A DNA stretch of 5,037 bases from an uncultured Oscillospiraceae bacterium (GCA_910587465.1 CAJUMS010000138.1:1-5037), one strand, 5' to 3'. Numbered from the stretch's first letter, positions 1 to 4,618 are shown. Made by a program: numbers and translations. The notes: generated from the letters alone by a model not told the origin.

Positions 1-97
1 AGAATGATGTCGTAGAAATAGTGGCGGTGCTTGCTGAAGAACGATATCCACTTCAAGGATTATATTTTCGTCCATTTTACACCTAAAGTTCTTAAAA

Positions 98-128
98 CCT
101 GCGAGAGCTCTAGATAAGCGAGCGCAGG
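98..128. repeat. Short inverted repeat
   Basis: CCTGCG at 98-103 pairs with CGCAGG at 123-128, enclosing a 19-base loop. It is the weakest of the hairpins in this region and could be chance. It lies just upstream of the possible minus-strand start codon at 75. Confidence 0.35.
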
Positions 129-148
129 AGTGATTTGTTGTACACAGT

Positions 149-171
149 CCCCCCTGTTAGCTACAGGGGGG
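149..171. repeat. Perfect 9-bp GC-rich inverted repeat
   Basis: CCCCCCTGT (149-157) and ACAGGGGGG (163-171) form a perfect 9-bp stem with a 5-base loop (TAGCT). Neither strand has a T-run after the stem, so it does not look like an ordinary intrinsic terminator. It is followed 5 bases later by a second hairpin at 177-198. Confidence 0.7.
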
Positions 172-176
172 TTGAA

Positions 177-198
177 CCGAAAACGCGACAGTTTTCGG
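177..198. repeat. Perfect 8-bp inverted repeat
   Basis: CCGAAAAC (177-184) and GTTTTCGG (191-198) form a perfect 8-bp stem around the loop GCGACA. On the plus strand the 3' arm contains four T residues, but they lie inside the stem rather than after it, so terminator function is doubtful. Confidence 0.65.
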
Positions 199-245
199 CA
201 GGCTGACGAGAGCCAAATTTAAAGCCTTGTAGGATCCTAAAAACA

Positions 246-312
246 ATTGAAAACTCTATCCCGTTCCGCTCGTTCCTCGCTACACGGGAAAGAGTTTCCA
301 ACTATTTTCAAT
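246..312. repeat. Nested inverted repeat
   Basis: AAACTCT (251-257) pairs with AGAGTTT (291-297), and TCCCGT (259-264) pairs with ACGGGA (284-289). Together they give a 13-bp stem interrupted by one A/A mismatch. The 19-base loop (265-283) contains the pyrimidine-rich string CGCTCGTTCCTCGCT. Outside it, ATTGAAAA (246-253) can alternatively pair with TTTTCAAT (305-312). AAAGCC (221-226) and GGCTTT (321-326) could close an even longer structure. It looks like a dispersed palindromic intergenic element, but only a copy-number search would show that. Confidence 0.55.
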
Positions 313-340
313 CACCATACGGCTTTAGCCTAGCGGCGCT

Positions 341-383
341 CTTACATCTCTTTTCTTTGTCAAGCAAAGAAAAGAGATGTAAG
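341..383. repeat. Perfect 19-bp inverted repeat
   Basis: CTTACATCTCTTTTCTTTG (341-359) is matched exactly by its reverse complement at 365-383 around a five-base loop TCAAG. This is the longest perfect palindrome in the window. The 3' arm is followed by a near copy of itself, GCAAAAGAAAAGAAA (383-397), so the A/G-rich half is partly duplicated. There is no T-run after the stem on either strand, so it is not a standard terminator. A REP-like or MITE-like dispersed element, or a transcript-end stabilising hairpin, are the alternatives. Confidence 0.75.
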
Positions 384-421
384 CAAAAGAAAAGAAATTA
401 TGACTTGATCTATTTTAAAAT

Positions 422-772
422 TTATGCATTATTACAAGATAGGAGCTCCGGTCGGGAGCTCATAGGAGGGAGTAAATATACAAAATGCACAAATGAAATA
501 TGGGAAAACTGAAAGTTTACCGTATTAACCCAGCCGTAAACGGTGGAGCCGCTGCCGTCGTTGACGAGGTGGATCGGGTGCGCCGTGCCGTTGGCTATAC
601 GTGTTATCTTCGCCTTGCCGAGCTTGCACGCCGTTCCGCGTGTGCCCGTAGAGCTCGTGTAATGGGTAGAGCCCGTAAACTCCACGATATCGCCGACCTT
701 GAAGCTCGTTGCCGAAGTCGTCAGCTTGGCGGAGCTCGCGTATTTCAATGTACCGAGTCCGAGCTCCTTCAC
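422..772 (-). pseudogene. C-terminal SH3-like domain fragment of a phage lysin or XkdP-like tail protein
   Basis: From GTG at 772 this frame reads a compact domain (residues about 25-88) with the landmarks KVGDIVEFTG, HYTSS, a GKAKIT strand, HPIHLV and STVYGWV. In Bacillota phages this pattern is seen at the C-terminus of cell-wall lysins and of LysM-bearing XkdP-like tail proteins (family knowledge). The catalytic or LysM part is absent. The frame stays open only back to a TAA at 830-832, and upstream DNA belongs to the tape measure gene in another frame. After GWVNTVNFQ (about 509) the reading continues through hairpin-forming DNA for some 28 unlikely residues to a stop at 422, so the normal end may also be lost. 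The GTG is not a credible start because no ribosome binding site precedes it. I read it as the stump of a larger gene joined to the tape measure by deletion or misassembly. Confidence 0.65.
443..461 (-). terminator. Possible terminator hairpin after the SH3-like fragment
   Basis: GAGCTCC (443-449) and GGAGCTC (455-461) form a 7-bp stem with a 5-base loop. It sits just beyond the point (about 509) where the SH3-like domain ends, and inside its read-through tail. The low-complexity residues encoded here suggest the true gene stopped before the hairpin. No clear T-run follows on the minus strand, which lowers confidence in terminator function. Confidence 0.3.
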
Positions 773-1412
773 GGGATCGAGGAGATCTCCCGCTTGCGCT
801 CTGTCGTGCCTGTCTGCTCGTGCTTTGCATTATCTGCGCTATGGCGGTCAAGCCCTGCCCCGCGCGTTCCGCCTGACGCGCAAGCGGCTCTATCGCGCGG
901 GATATCTGCTCGATTTGCTGCGAGAACCGCGTGAAATCCACGCCCGACAGCTCCTGTGATACCTTAGGCAGCTTGCGCAGCGCGTTCATCAGACTGTTTA
1001 TGCCGCTTGAGCTTACCGACTGTAACGGTTTCAGCGCGTCGGCAAGCTTCCGGAATTTCGTCGCGTCCACCGACGGCATCTGACTGATAGCCGCAACAAT
1101 ACGCGGCAGTTTGTTCAGATTGCGTATAAACGGAGAAATGTCCTGCGCGTTACCGAGCTGCTCTATCTTCCTGAGCTCGCTGACCACTTGTCCTATTTTC
1201 TCAAAGCCCGAAAGCTGCGATATCTTCTGCGATATCGCACTGAGCTTGTTGAGCTGCTTTGCGATCTTCTCCAGACCGTTGTTTGCCGCTATCGGCTGTA
1301 TAACGTTCCCGAGACGCTCTAATTTCTGCGCCAGCTTTTCGAGATTATCTGCCGCCGAGGCGCTCGACGCACTTATTTCGATCTGGAGCTCGTCAATCGT
1401 TGCTTCTGCCAT
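525..1412 (-). CDS. Tape measure protein, N-terminal part, broken
   Basis: The first ~205 residues are typical of siphophage tape measure proteins. They run from MAEATIDELQIEISASSASAADNLEKL into repeated amphipathic segments of the type LNKLPRI, LADALKPL and LRKLPKV, spaced a few heptads apart, as expected for a long helical rod that sets tail length. The ATG at 1412 has a strong GGGAGGG ribosome binding site 7 bases upstream. Tape measure proteins are usually 600 to well over 1000 residues, whereas this frame ends at 295. Its last ~85 residues turn into an Arg-rich string (QLR, RRYRG, PPRQRRQR) that is the out-of-frame shadow of the SH3-like domain at 772-509. The true homology therefore ends near 780-800. 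The gene follows the chaperone pair in the canonical order but is separated from it by the fic unit, and an intrinsic terminator lies directly upstream. As written it cannot make a functional tape measure. Confidence 0.75.
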   Translation of the reverse strand: MAEATIDELQIEISASSASAADNLEKLAQKLERLGNVIQPIAANNGLEKIAKQLNKLSAISQKISQLSGFEKIGQVVSELRKIEQLGNAQDISPFIRNLNKLPRIVAAISQMPSVDATKFRKLADALKPLQSVSSSGINSLMNALRKLPKVSQELSGVDFTRFSQQIEQISRAIEPLARQAERAGQGLTAIAQIMQSTSRQARQSASGRSPRSREGARTRYIEIRELRQADDFGNELQGRRYRGVYGLYPLHELYGHTRNGVQARQGEDNTYSQRHGAPDPPRQRRQRLHRLRLG

Positions 1413-1426
1413 TATTTCCCTCCCTG

Positions 1427-1472
1427 TTAAAACAAAAAGAGCCGTAACCCCGGAAAAACGGGGATACGGCTC
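1427..1472 (-). terminator. Strong intrinsic terminator upstream of the tape measure gene
   Basis: On the minus strand, GAGCCGTA (1472-1465) pairs with TACGGCTC (1446-1439). After one mismatch CCCCG pairs with CGGGG around a 6-base loop, making a 13-bp stem followed at once by TTTTTGTTTT (1438-1429). It ends a few bases before the tape measure ribosome binding site (1417-1423). It can terminate fic transcription and also that of the short transcript from the promoter at 1505-1533. Confidence 0.88.
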
Positions 1473-1504
1473 AAAGGCTCTAAATAAGCTATTTACTTGT
1501 TTCT

Positions 1505-1533
1505 ATTATACCACTTTTCGGCGGGAATGTCAA
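1505..1533 (-). promoter_or_regulatory. Consensus sigma-A promoter P2 downstream of fic
   Basis: Minus strand: TTGACA at 1533-1528, a 17-base spacer, then TATAAT at 1510-1505, a perfect match to the housekeeping consensus. Transcription should start near 1498. The -35 box lies 6 bases after the fic stop codon. Only about 70 bases of leader precede the T-run of the terminator at 1427-1472, so P2 drives either a short RNA or an attenuated tape measure transcript. Confidence 0.85.
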
Positions 1534-1538
1534 GTCAA
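1528..1538 (-). repeat. 11-bp direct repeat, copy 1
   Basis: TTGACTTGACA on the minus strand, identical to 2868-2878. It overlaps the -35 box of P2. The two copies bracket the fic leader and coding sequence, 1340 bp apart start to start. Confidence 0.7.
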
Positions 1539-1539
1539 A

Positions 1540-2736
1540 TTATTCAAATTTATCAGCCATTTCCAAATTGAGCTTATAATAGCAGAACGAACCTTGTTTT
1601 TCTTTGATTATTAATTCGTTCGGAATTTTATTTAAATATTTCATAACGGTATTATATGAGCATTTCGTATACTCTACCAATTCTCTTGTAGATATTCCCG
1701 AATCGGAAAATAGTGCTGCCTGAATAAGATAATCATAAAGCTGTATCATATTCTTATCACTAGAATGAGGAAAATTCTTTGTTTTTTTAACGTAGTGACG
1801 TAAATGTGCTATCCGCTCATTCAGTGCAGTAAATAATTGTTTTTCAGAAATATCCACAATATTAAGAAACATCTCTACAAACGGCGTCAAGTCTCCCTTA
1901 TTCATAGGGGAATTACAGGTATCGAAAGCTTTATAATATTTGGAGATTTTTTCTTTTATCGTGTAAGATATCCGATAACCTATCAACTGACTGTATTCCC
2001 GCGATAAAAGATAGCTGCTGATAAATCTGCTTGTGCGCCCATTTCCGTCATAAAACGGGTGAATATAGCCAAAAAGATAATGAAATACCGCTATTCGGAA
2101 AAGCGTATCAACACTATTGTCATTAAGAAAATCCAAAGCTTTATTCATATCGGATATTATTCTGCTTTCAGGCGAAACTCCTCTATGAATTTCCTTTCCC
2201 GTTGGAGAATAAACACTCACCGGATTTGCCCTGAATATTTTTCCGTCGGGGAGATTTGTAATATCTGTTGCCCTTATCTCCTCATAAAAAATATCGTCAT
2301 AAATGCTACGAATATCTTCAGAAGTTTTTATTGGAATTTTGTTATTAGTCATAAGGGCGTTGTATTTTTTTACAAGTCCTGTAAAACGGCGACGCTTGTC
2401 CTGTTTTGCAAGATTTGACAGTATGCCTCCAATTTCCTTACGCGTACTGTGTACGCCTTCGATATTATTAGTAAGCACAATTTCACTGATAAGACACCGT
2501 TGAGCAAATTGTTTCAAGGCAATTCCCGGTAACCTTGATTGTAAAACGCGGATGTTTTTATCGGTTTTTTCAATTGACAGCAACTGTTGATACATTTCTA
2601 CCGTACGACAAAAAAACGCAGGGTGCTCTCCAATTGATATTTTTAAGTGTATTGTATTTTCGTCATTAAAACGTTCCTCATACTCTTTTTGATATTTCTT
2701 TCGATCAAAATAAAATAGTTTTTTCAACGATTGCAT
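1540..2736 (-). CDS. fic: Fic family AMPylase, class II, with C-terminal winged helix
   Basis: This 398-residue protein carries the complete Fic active-site motif HPFYDGNGRTSR at residues 226-237. It includes the catalytic His226, the phosphate- and metal-binding Asp230/Gly231-Asn232-Gly233, and Arg234 and Arg237. Fic enzymes transfer AMP (or another nucleotide part) to a hydroxyl side chain of a target protein in the cytoplasm. An inhibitory-helix motif (S/T)xxxE(G/N) is present as TNNIEG at 89-94, N-terminal to the Fic core. This places it in class II, in which Glu93 is expected to block productive ATP binding until relieved. A substrate-flap-like stretch lies at about 165-190 (GKIFRANPVSVYSPTG). 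Residues about 325-390 look like a winged helix (STRELVEYTKCSYNTVMKYL then a beta wing). The ATG at 2736 follows an AAAGGGG ribosome binding site. The gene is clearly more AT-rich than the tail genes, has its own promoter and terminators, and interrupts the chaperone-tape measure pair, so it reads as acquired cargo. The target protein cannot be inferred. Confidence 0.93.
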   Translation of the reverse strand: MQSLKKLFYFDRKKYQKEYEERFNDENTIHLKISIGEHPAFFCRTVEMYQQLLSIEKTDKNIRVLQSRLPGIALKQFAQRCLISEIVLTNNIEGVHSTRKEIGGILSNLAKQDKRRRFTGLVKKYNALMTNNKIPIKTSEDIRSIYDDIFYEEIRATDITNLPDGKIFRANPVSVYSPTGKEIHRGVSPESRIISDMNKALDFLNDNSVDTLFRIAVFHYLFGYIHPFYDGNGRTSRFISSYLLSREYSQLIGYRISYTIKEKISKYYKAFDTCNSPMNKGDLTPFVEMFLNIVDISEKQLFTALNERIAHLRHYVKKTKNFPHSSDKNMIQLYDYLIQAALFSDSGISTRELVEYTKCSYNTVMKYLNKIPNELIIKEKQGSFCYYKLNLEMADKFE

Positions 2737-2766
2737 TATAATTCCCCTTTTGCTAACATATCAAAA

Positions 2767-2796
2767 ATCGACAAATTTTAAATAACATCGCCAAAT
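2767..2796. repeat. Phased direct repeat in the fic leader
   Basis: ATCGACAAAT (2767-2776) and ATCGCCAAAT (2787-2796) match at 9 of 10 positions and lie exactly 20 bp apart, about two helical turns. They sit between the fic promoter and start codon. They could be two half-sites for a repressor bound on one DNA face, possibly Fic itself through its winged helix. Chance is also possible in such AT-rich DNA. Confidence 0.4.
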
Positions 2797-2807
2797 TATT
2801 AAATGTT

Positions 2808-2835
2808 AATTTCAAAAAAGCCTTTTTTTGAAATT
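2808..2835 (-). promoter_or_regulatory. 12-bp leader hairpin or operator next to the fic start site
   Basis: AATTTCAAAAAA (2808-2819) and TTTTTTGAAATT (2824-2835) are perfect inverted repeats around a 4-base loop. They start about 3 bases after the expected transcription start of fic (about 2838). In RNA this is a hairpin at the extreme 5' end, which could stabilise the message. In DNA it could be a dimeric repressor site. The 3' arm ends without a T-run, so early termination is unlikely. Confidence 0.55.
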
Positions 2836-2844
2836 GCTATACCA

Positions 2845-2873
2845 ATTATACAATATATTATTTCATTTGTCAA
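2845..2873 (-). promoter_or_regulatory. Consensus sigma-A promoter P1 of fic
   Basis: Minus strand: TTGACA at 2873-2868, a 17-base spacer, TATAAT at 2850-2845. Both boxes and the spacing are perfect. Expected start near 2838, giving a leader of about 100 bases before the fic ATG at 2736. It lies downstream of the terminator at 2896-2924, so fic can be expressed independently of the tail operon, including in a lysogen. Confidence 0.88.
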
Positions 2874-2878
2874 GTCAA
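2868..2878 (-). repeat. 11-bp direct repeat, copy 2
   Basis: TTGACTTGACA on the minus strand, identical to 1528-1538, overlapping the -35 box of P1. Spacers of the two promoters differ, so the similarity is local to this string. Confidence 0.7.
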
Positions 2879-2895
2879 TTTAAACATGTTTTTAT

Positions 2896-2924
2896 AAAAA
2901 TTGATCCCCTCTATACAAGAGGGG
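2896..2924 (-). terminator. Intrinsic terminator after the chaperone gene
   Basis: On the minus strand CCCCTCT (2924-2918) pairs with AGAGGGG (2912-2906) around a 5-base loop. ATCAA and five T residues (2900-2896) follow. It begins 13 bases after the stop codon of the frameshifted chaperone product (2938) and would end the neck-tail operon before the fic unit. The displaced T-run makes it weaker than the one at 1427-1472. Confidence 0.7.
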
Positions 2925-2937
2925 ACATATTTCGAGT

Positions 2938-3348
2938 TTATTCTTTCTTCTTATAAAAATTCACAAAGTTATCCAGTGCGATACGCATACGCAGGCGCTC
3001 CTGCTCGGGGTCGGGAGGCGGCTGCTCCCCGGGGGTGAGCGGGATAGGCTTGTCGAAGTATTCCAGCGGCTCGGCGTTCTTGTCGGCGAACGCGTTTCCG
3101 AGAACGACCGCATATGCCTTTGCCGTGTACAGTCCGTTCAGCCACGCCGCGAAATTCGTCTGCTCGCGCTCGCGCTCCTGACGTATTTTAAACGCCTCGC
3201 GGTAAAACTTTGGGAGAGCGACGTCGCCCTCCCAGAAATCACCGTAAGACATTCCAATCGACATATATTGTGGACAAGCCTCGTTGAATATGTCGGCTAA
3301 GCTTTTTGTCTCCGGTGGAATTACTCCTCGAACTCCACCGTCGCCGAG
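2938..3348 (-). CDS. Tail assembly chaperone, C-terminal part made by -1 frameshift (GT-like)
   Basis: This frame continues the upstream chaperone gene after a -1 shift at 3348-3354, giving a predicted fusion of about 243 residues (107 + 136). Protein-like sequence begins well before the first ATG of the frame (3264). PPETKSLADIFNEACPQY precedes MSIGMSYGDFWEGDV, so a start at 3264 would cut off conserved-looking residues, and no ribosome binding site serves that ATG. The rest has a charged central helix (about KFYREAFKIRQEREREQ), an AKAYAVVLGNAFADK segment, a Pro-rich linker (PPPDPEQE) and a Lys-rich end. In lambda the GT fusion joins the tape measure protein to tail tube subunits, and the same role is inferred here. 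The gene ends 13 bases before a terminator, and the tape measure gene that should follow is displaced by fic. Confidence 0.8.
   Translation of the reverse strand, partial: LGDGGVRGVIPPETKSLADIFNEACPQYMSIGMSYGDFWEGDVALPKFYREAFKIRQEREREQTNFAAWLNGLYTAKAYAVVLGNAFADKNAEPLEYFDKPIPLTPGEQPPPDPEQERLRMRIALDNFVNFYKKKE
3313..3340 (-). promoter_or_regulatory. Frameshift-stimulating hairpin
   Basis: On the minus strand CGGTGGA (3340-3334) pairs with TCCACCG (3319-3313), extendable by a G-U pair to 8 bp, with a loop of about 12-14 bases. The spacer from the slippery heptamer is 7 bases, in the usual range for a -1 stimulatory structure. The zero-frame stop codon TAA (3323-3321) lies in the loop. Confidence 0.7.
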
Positions 3349-3668
3349 TTTCCCTCGTCGTCCTCCTTGGCGTTCTCGTCGCCCAAAAGGGAAGTATAGG
3401 TATCGGAATACATCTCGACAAGCGCGTCAAGAACGTCATTTCTGGACTTACGGGAAAGCTCGTCCCAGATCGTTTCCGTTTTGCTCTGCTTGATAGACGG
3501 GTGATTAGCCTTAAACGCGCACCAGATAAACACGGGCACCGCGGCAAGCGCCTTTTCTCTGAGGTCGTTCGCCGTATAGCCCAAATCGTTGTACATTGCC
3601 GCCGTCTTTCTGTTAAAAGCAAGCGTGTACTTTTTTCCGTCCGCTGTTGTAATTGTAACCTTTTTCAT
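3321..3668 (-). CDS. Tail assembly chaperone, G-like (DUF5055-like)
   Basis: A 115-residue protein that starts with a beta hairpin (MKKVTITTADGKKYTLAFNR) followed by helices (KTAAMYNDLGY, REKALAAVPVFIWCAF, DVLDALVEMYSDTY) and an acidic tail (DENAKEDDEG). Size, layout and position between the tail tube and tape measure genes fit the small tail chaperones of Bacillota siphophages. The sequence resembles the DUF5055 type from memory, and I cannot search to confirm. The ATG at 3668 follows an AGGAGG site. Codons 106-107 (GGA AAC) lie in a slippery heptamer nine residues before the stop, so a fraction of ribosomes should produce the GT-like extension. Expected role, inferred from lambda gpG: binding the tape measure protein and recruiting tube subunits; not part of the finished virion. 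Confidence 0.82.
   Translation of the reverse strand: MKKVTITTADGKKYTLAFNRKTAAMYNDLGYTANDLREKALAAVPVFIWCAFKANHPSIKQSKTETIWDELSRKSRNDVLDALVEMYSDTYTSLLGDENAKEDDEGNSATVEFEE
3348..3354 (-). promoter_or_regulatory. -1 ribosomal slippery site G GGA AAC
   Basis: On the minus strand the heptamer GGGAAAC is placed in the zero frame as G GGA AAC, the X XXY YYZ form needed for tandem -1 slippage to GGG AAA. It differs from the lambda G/T site (GGGAAAG) only in the last base. A second heptamer of the right form, T TTG GGC, lies upstream (codons TTG GGC in SLLGDE) but is farther from the hairpin. Confidence 0.8.
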
Positions 3669-3694
3669 AAATTTGTCCTCCTGTTTGTCGTTGA

Positions 3695-4204
3695 TTATAA
3701 TCCGCCATCGCTGCTCTGCGGATAAGTGATTGTAATATCGTCGTCAGTCCACTGCGGTTCGCCCGAAACGGTAATACTTAGGTTGATCTTGTTCTGCTGG
3801 TTGACTTCCTTACCGGGAACGGGCAGCGTTCCCGGCTCTCCGGGAAACGCTACTGTCGGAAGCCCGGGAGTAGCAATAAAGAACCATGTCTGCAAGCCCG
3901 ATTTCTTTGCCGTCTCATATGCTGCGTACAGCTTGTTCCATTCTTCATAAAGAAGTGCGGTAAGATTAGCGCTGTAAGAGCTTGCTCCCGAGAGGTCGAT
4001 TAGACCCTGAATGAACTTCTTGTACTTCAGGCACGACAGATCGGTAACGTCGATTTTTTCCGGCTCCGCGCTCATATCGGGCATGGAGATAATATCAGGG
4101 ATAAACCTCGCCGATGTGGGCATTGTGCCTTTGGTAGTCTCGACCGCCCACGCTAATTCAGTTCCCGCCGTAGACAGCGGAATACCCGCTTTAACATTTG
4201 CCAT
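3695..4204 (-). CDS. Major tail tube protein
   Basis: This 169-residue protein starts MANVKAGIPLSTAGTELAWAVETTKGTMPTSARFIPDI and ends with NQQNKINLSITVSGEPQW and a short acidic stretch. Both features are typical of the small tail tube proteins of Bacillota siphophages: a loop-containing beta-sandwich core that polymerises into the tail tube. The central block (LYEEWNKLYAAYETAKKSGLQTWFFIATPG) is also family-like. The start is supported by an AGGAGG site that overlaps the stop codon of the upstream gene, so the two are probably translationally coupled. Position between the terminator-like and chaperone genes agrees. No additional Ig-like domain is present at the C-terminus. Confidence 0.85.
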   Translation of the reverse strand: MANVKAGIPLSTAGTELAWAVETTKGTMPTSARFIPDIISMPDMSAEPEKIDVTDLSCLKYKKFIQGLIDLSGASSYSANLTALLYEEWNKLYAAYETAKKSGLQTWFFIATPGLPTVAFPGEPGTLPVPGKEVNQQNKINLSITVSGEPQWTDDDITITYPQSSDGGL

Positions 4205-4213
4205 AATTTCCTC

Positions 4214-4618
4214 CTAACTTGTATAAACTATTCCGTCTTTGCCGACTATCCCCTTATACCGCAGTGCATAGCGGCTTATAGAGGTGTCGGCGGGATTTAA
4301 CACGGGCTGTCCGAAAATACGGATAAAGCCCATTTCCGTCATTACCCTGTCGATCACGGCGGCGATCTCGCGGCACTGCCGTTTGCCTCCGCTCATGAGG
4401 TTGCTGTAAATATTGCCCTGATACATCAACTCGGTGTGGTTCTCGCGGCAGTGCGCCGTCTGCGTTTTCGCGAGCGGAACATTGGATTGTTCCCAGAAGC
4501 ACACCGCGGGGAATTTCGACGGCGCGTCGGTATCGGTCGATACAACGAAAATACCCTTGAACTCCGCGCGGAGAGCCTTTGCCACCTTGTCAACGACGTA
4601 ATTTTCAACATCTATCAT
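4214..4618 (-). CDS. Tail terminator / tail completion-like protein
   Basis: A 134-residue protein with an N-terminal helix (MIDVENYVVDKVAKALRAEF), a beta strand (IFVVSTDTDAPSKFPAVCFWEQ), a second strand region (ENHTELMYQGNIYSNL), a helix carrying CREIAAVIDRVMTEMGF, and a final pair of strands (SRYALRYKGIVG). This alpha-beta order, the length and the place between the gp10-like and tail tube genes are those of tail terminator proteins, which cap the tail tube and join it to the head. Its ATG overlaps the TGA of the upstream gene (ATGA, 4 bases), with a G-rich ribosome binding site GAGGGGG inside that gene. Function rests on gene order and fold pattern, not on a diagnostic motif. Confidence 0.65.
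   Translation of the reverse strand: MIDVENYVVDKVAKALRAEFKGIFVVSTDTDAPSKFPAVCFWEQSNVPLAKTQTAHCRENHTELMYQGNIYSNLMSGGKRQCREIAAVIDRVMTEMGFIRIFGQPVLNPADTSISRYALRYKGIVGKDGIVYTS

Larger units (their letters stand above)
1..421. other. Gene-poor, hairpin-rich region
   Basis: No convincing coding sequence is seen in these 421 bases. Two short open stretches run off the left edge. One is a minus-strand ATG at 75 with a weak AGGTG upstream (reads MDENIILEVDIVL...). The other is a plus-strand frame, 3-86, that would be the last 27 codons of a protein ending ...LYFRPFYT. They overlap each other and neither can be confirmed at this length. The rest is a succession of inverted repeats (98-128, 149-171, 177-198, 251-297, 341-383) plus the 10-bp palindrome TAGGATCCTA at 230-239. 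Composition is neither that of the tail genes nor of the AT-rich fic unit. It may be host intergenic DNA beyond a prophage end or a phage late intergenic region; the sequence does not decide. Confidence 0.6.

Noticed and set aside
1..75. Possible minus-strand gene starting at ATG 75 (MDENIILEVDIVL...), with another minus frame reading KWISFFSKHRHYFYDII
   Set aside because: Only 25 codons before the window edge, weak ribosome binding site, and the more protein-like string lies in a different frame. Too short to call.
3..86. Plus-strand C-terminal end of a gene (27 codons to TAA at 84-86)
   Set aside because: Antiparallel to the alternative above, with no motif and no start in view. Cannot be told from chance.
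341..383. The 19-bp palindrome as an intrinsic terminator
   Set aside because: There is no T-run after the stem on either strand.
98..383. CRISPR array or group II intron remnant as an explanation of the hairpin cluster
   Set aside because: The repeats differ from one another and are not regularly spaced, and no domain V-like sequence is visible.
465..487. AGGAGGG followed by a plus-strand ATG at 485
   Set aside because: The ATG frame stops after three codons (ATG CAC AAA TGA) and spacing is long. No gene starts here.
500..959. Plus-strand open frames opposite the tape measure and SH3-like regions
   Set aside because: Arg/Ala-rich and without domain features; they are shadows of the minus-strand coding sequence.
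1111..1614. Plus-strand open frame of 167 codons spanning the tape measure start and fic end
   Set aside because: It crosses the terminator and the P2 promoter, is antisense to two real genes, and has Cys/Ser/Phe-rich shadow composition.
3239..3622. Minus-strand 127-codon frame overlapping the chaperone gene
   Set aside because: Arg/Thr-rich third-frame shadow of the chaperone gene, without its own ribosome binding site.
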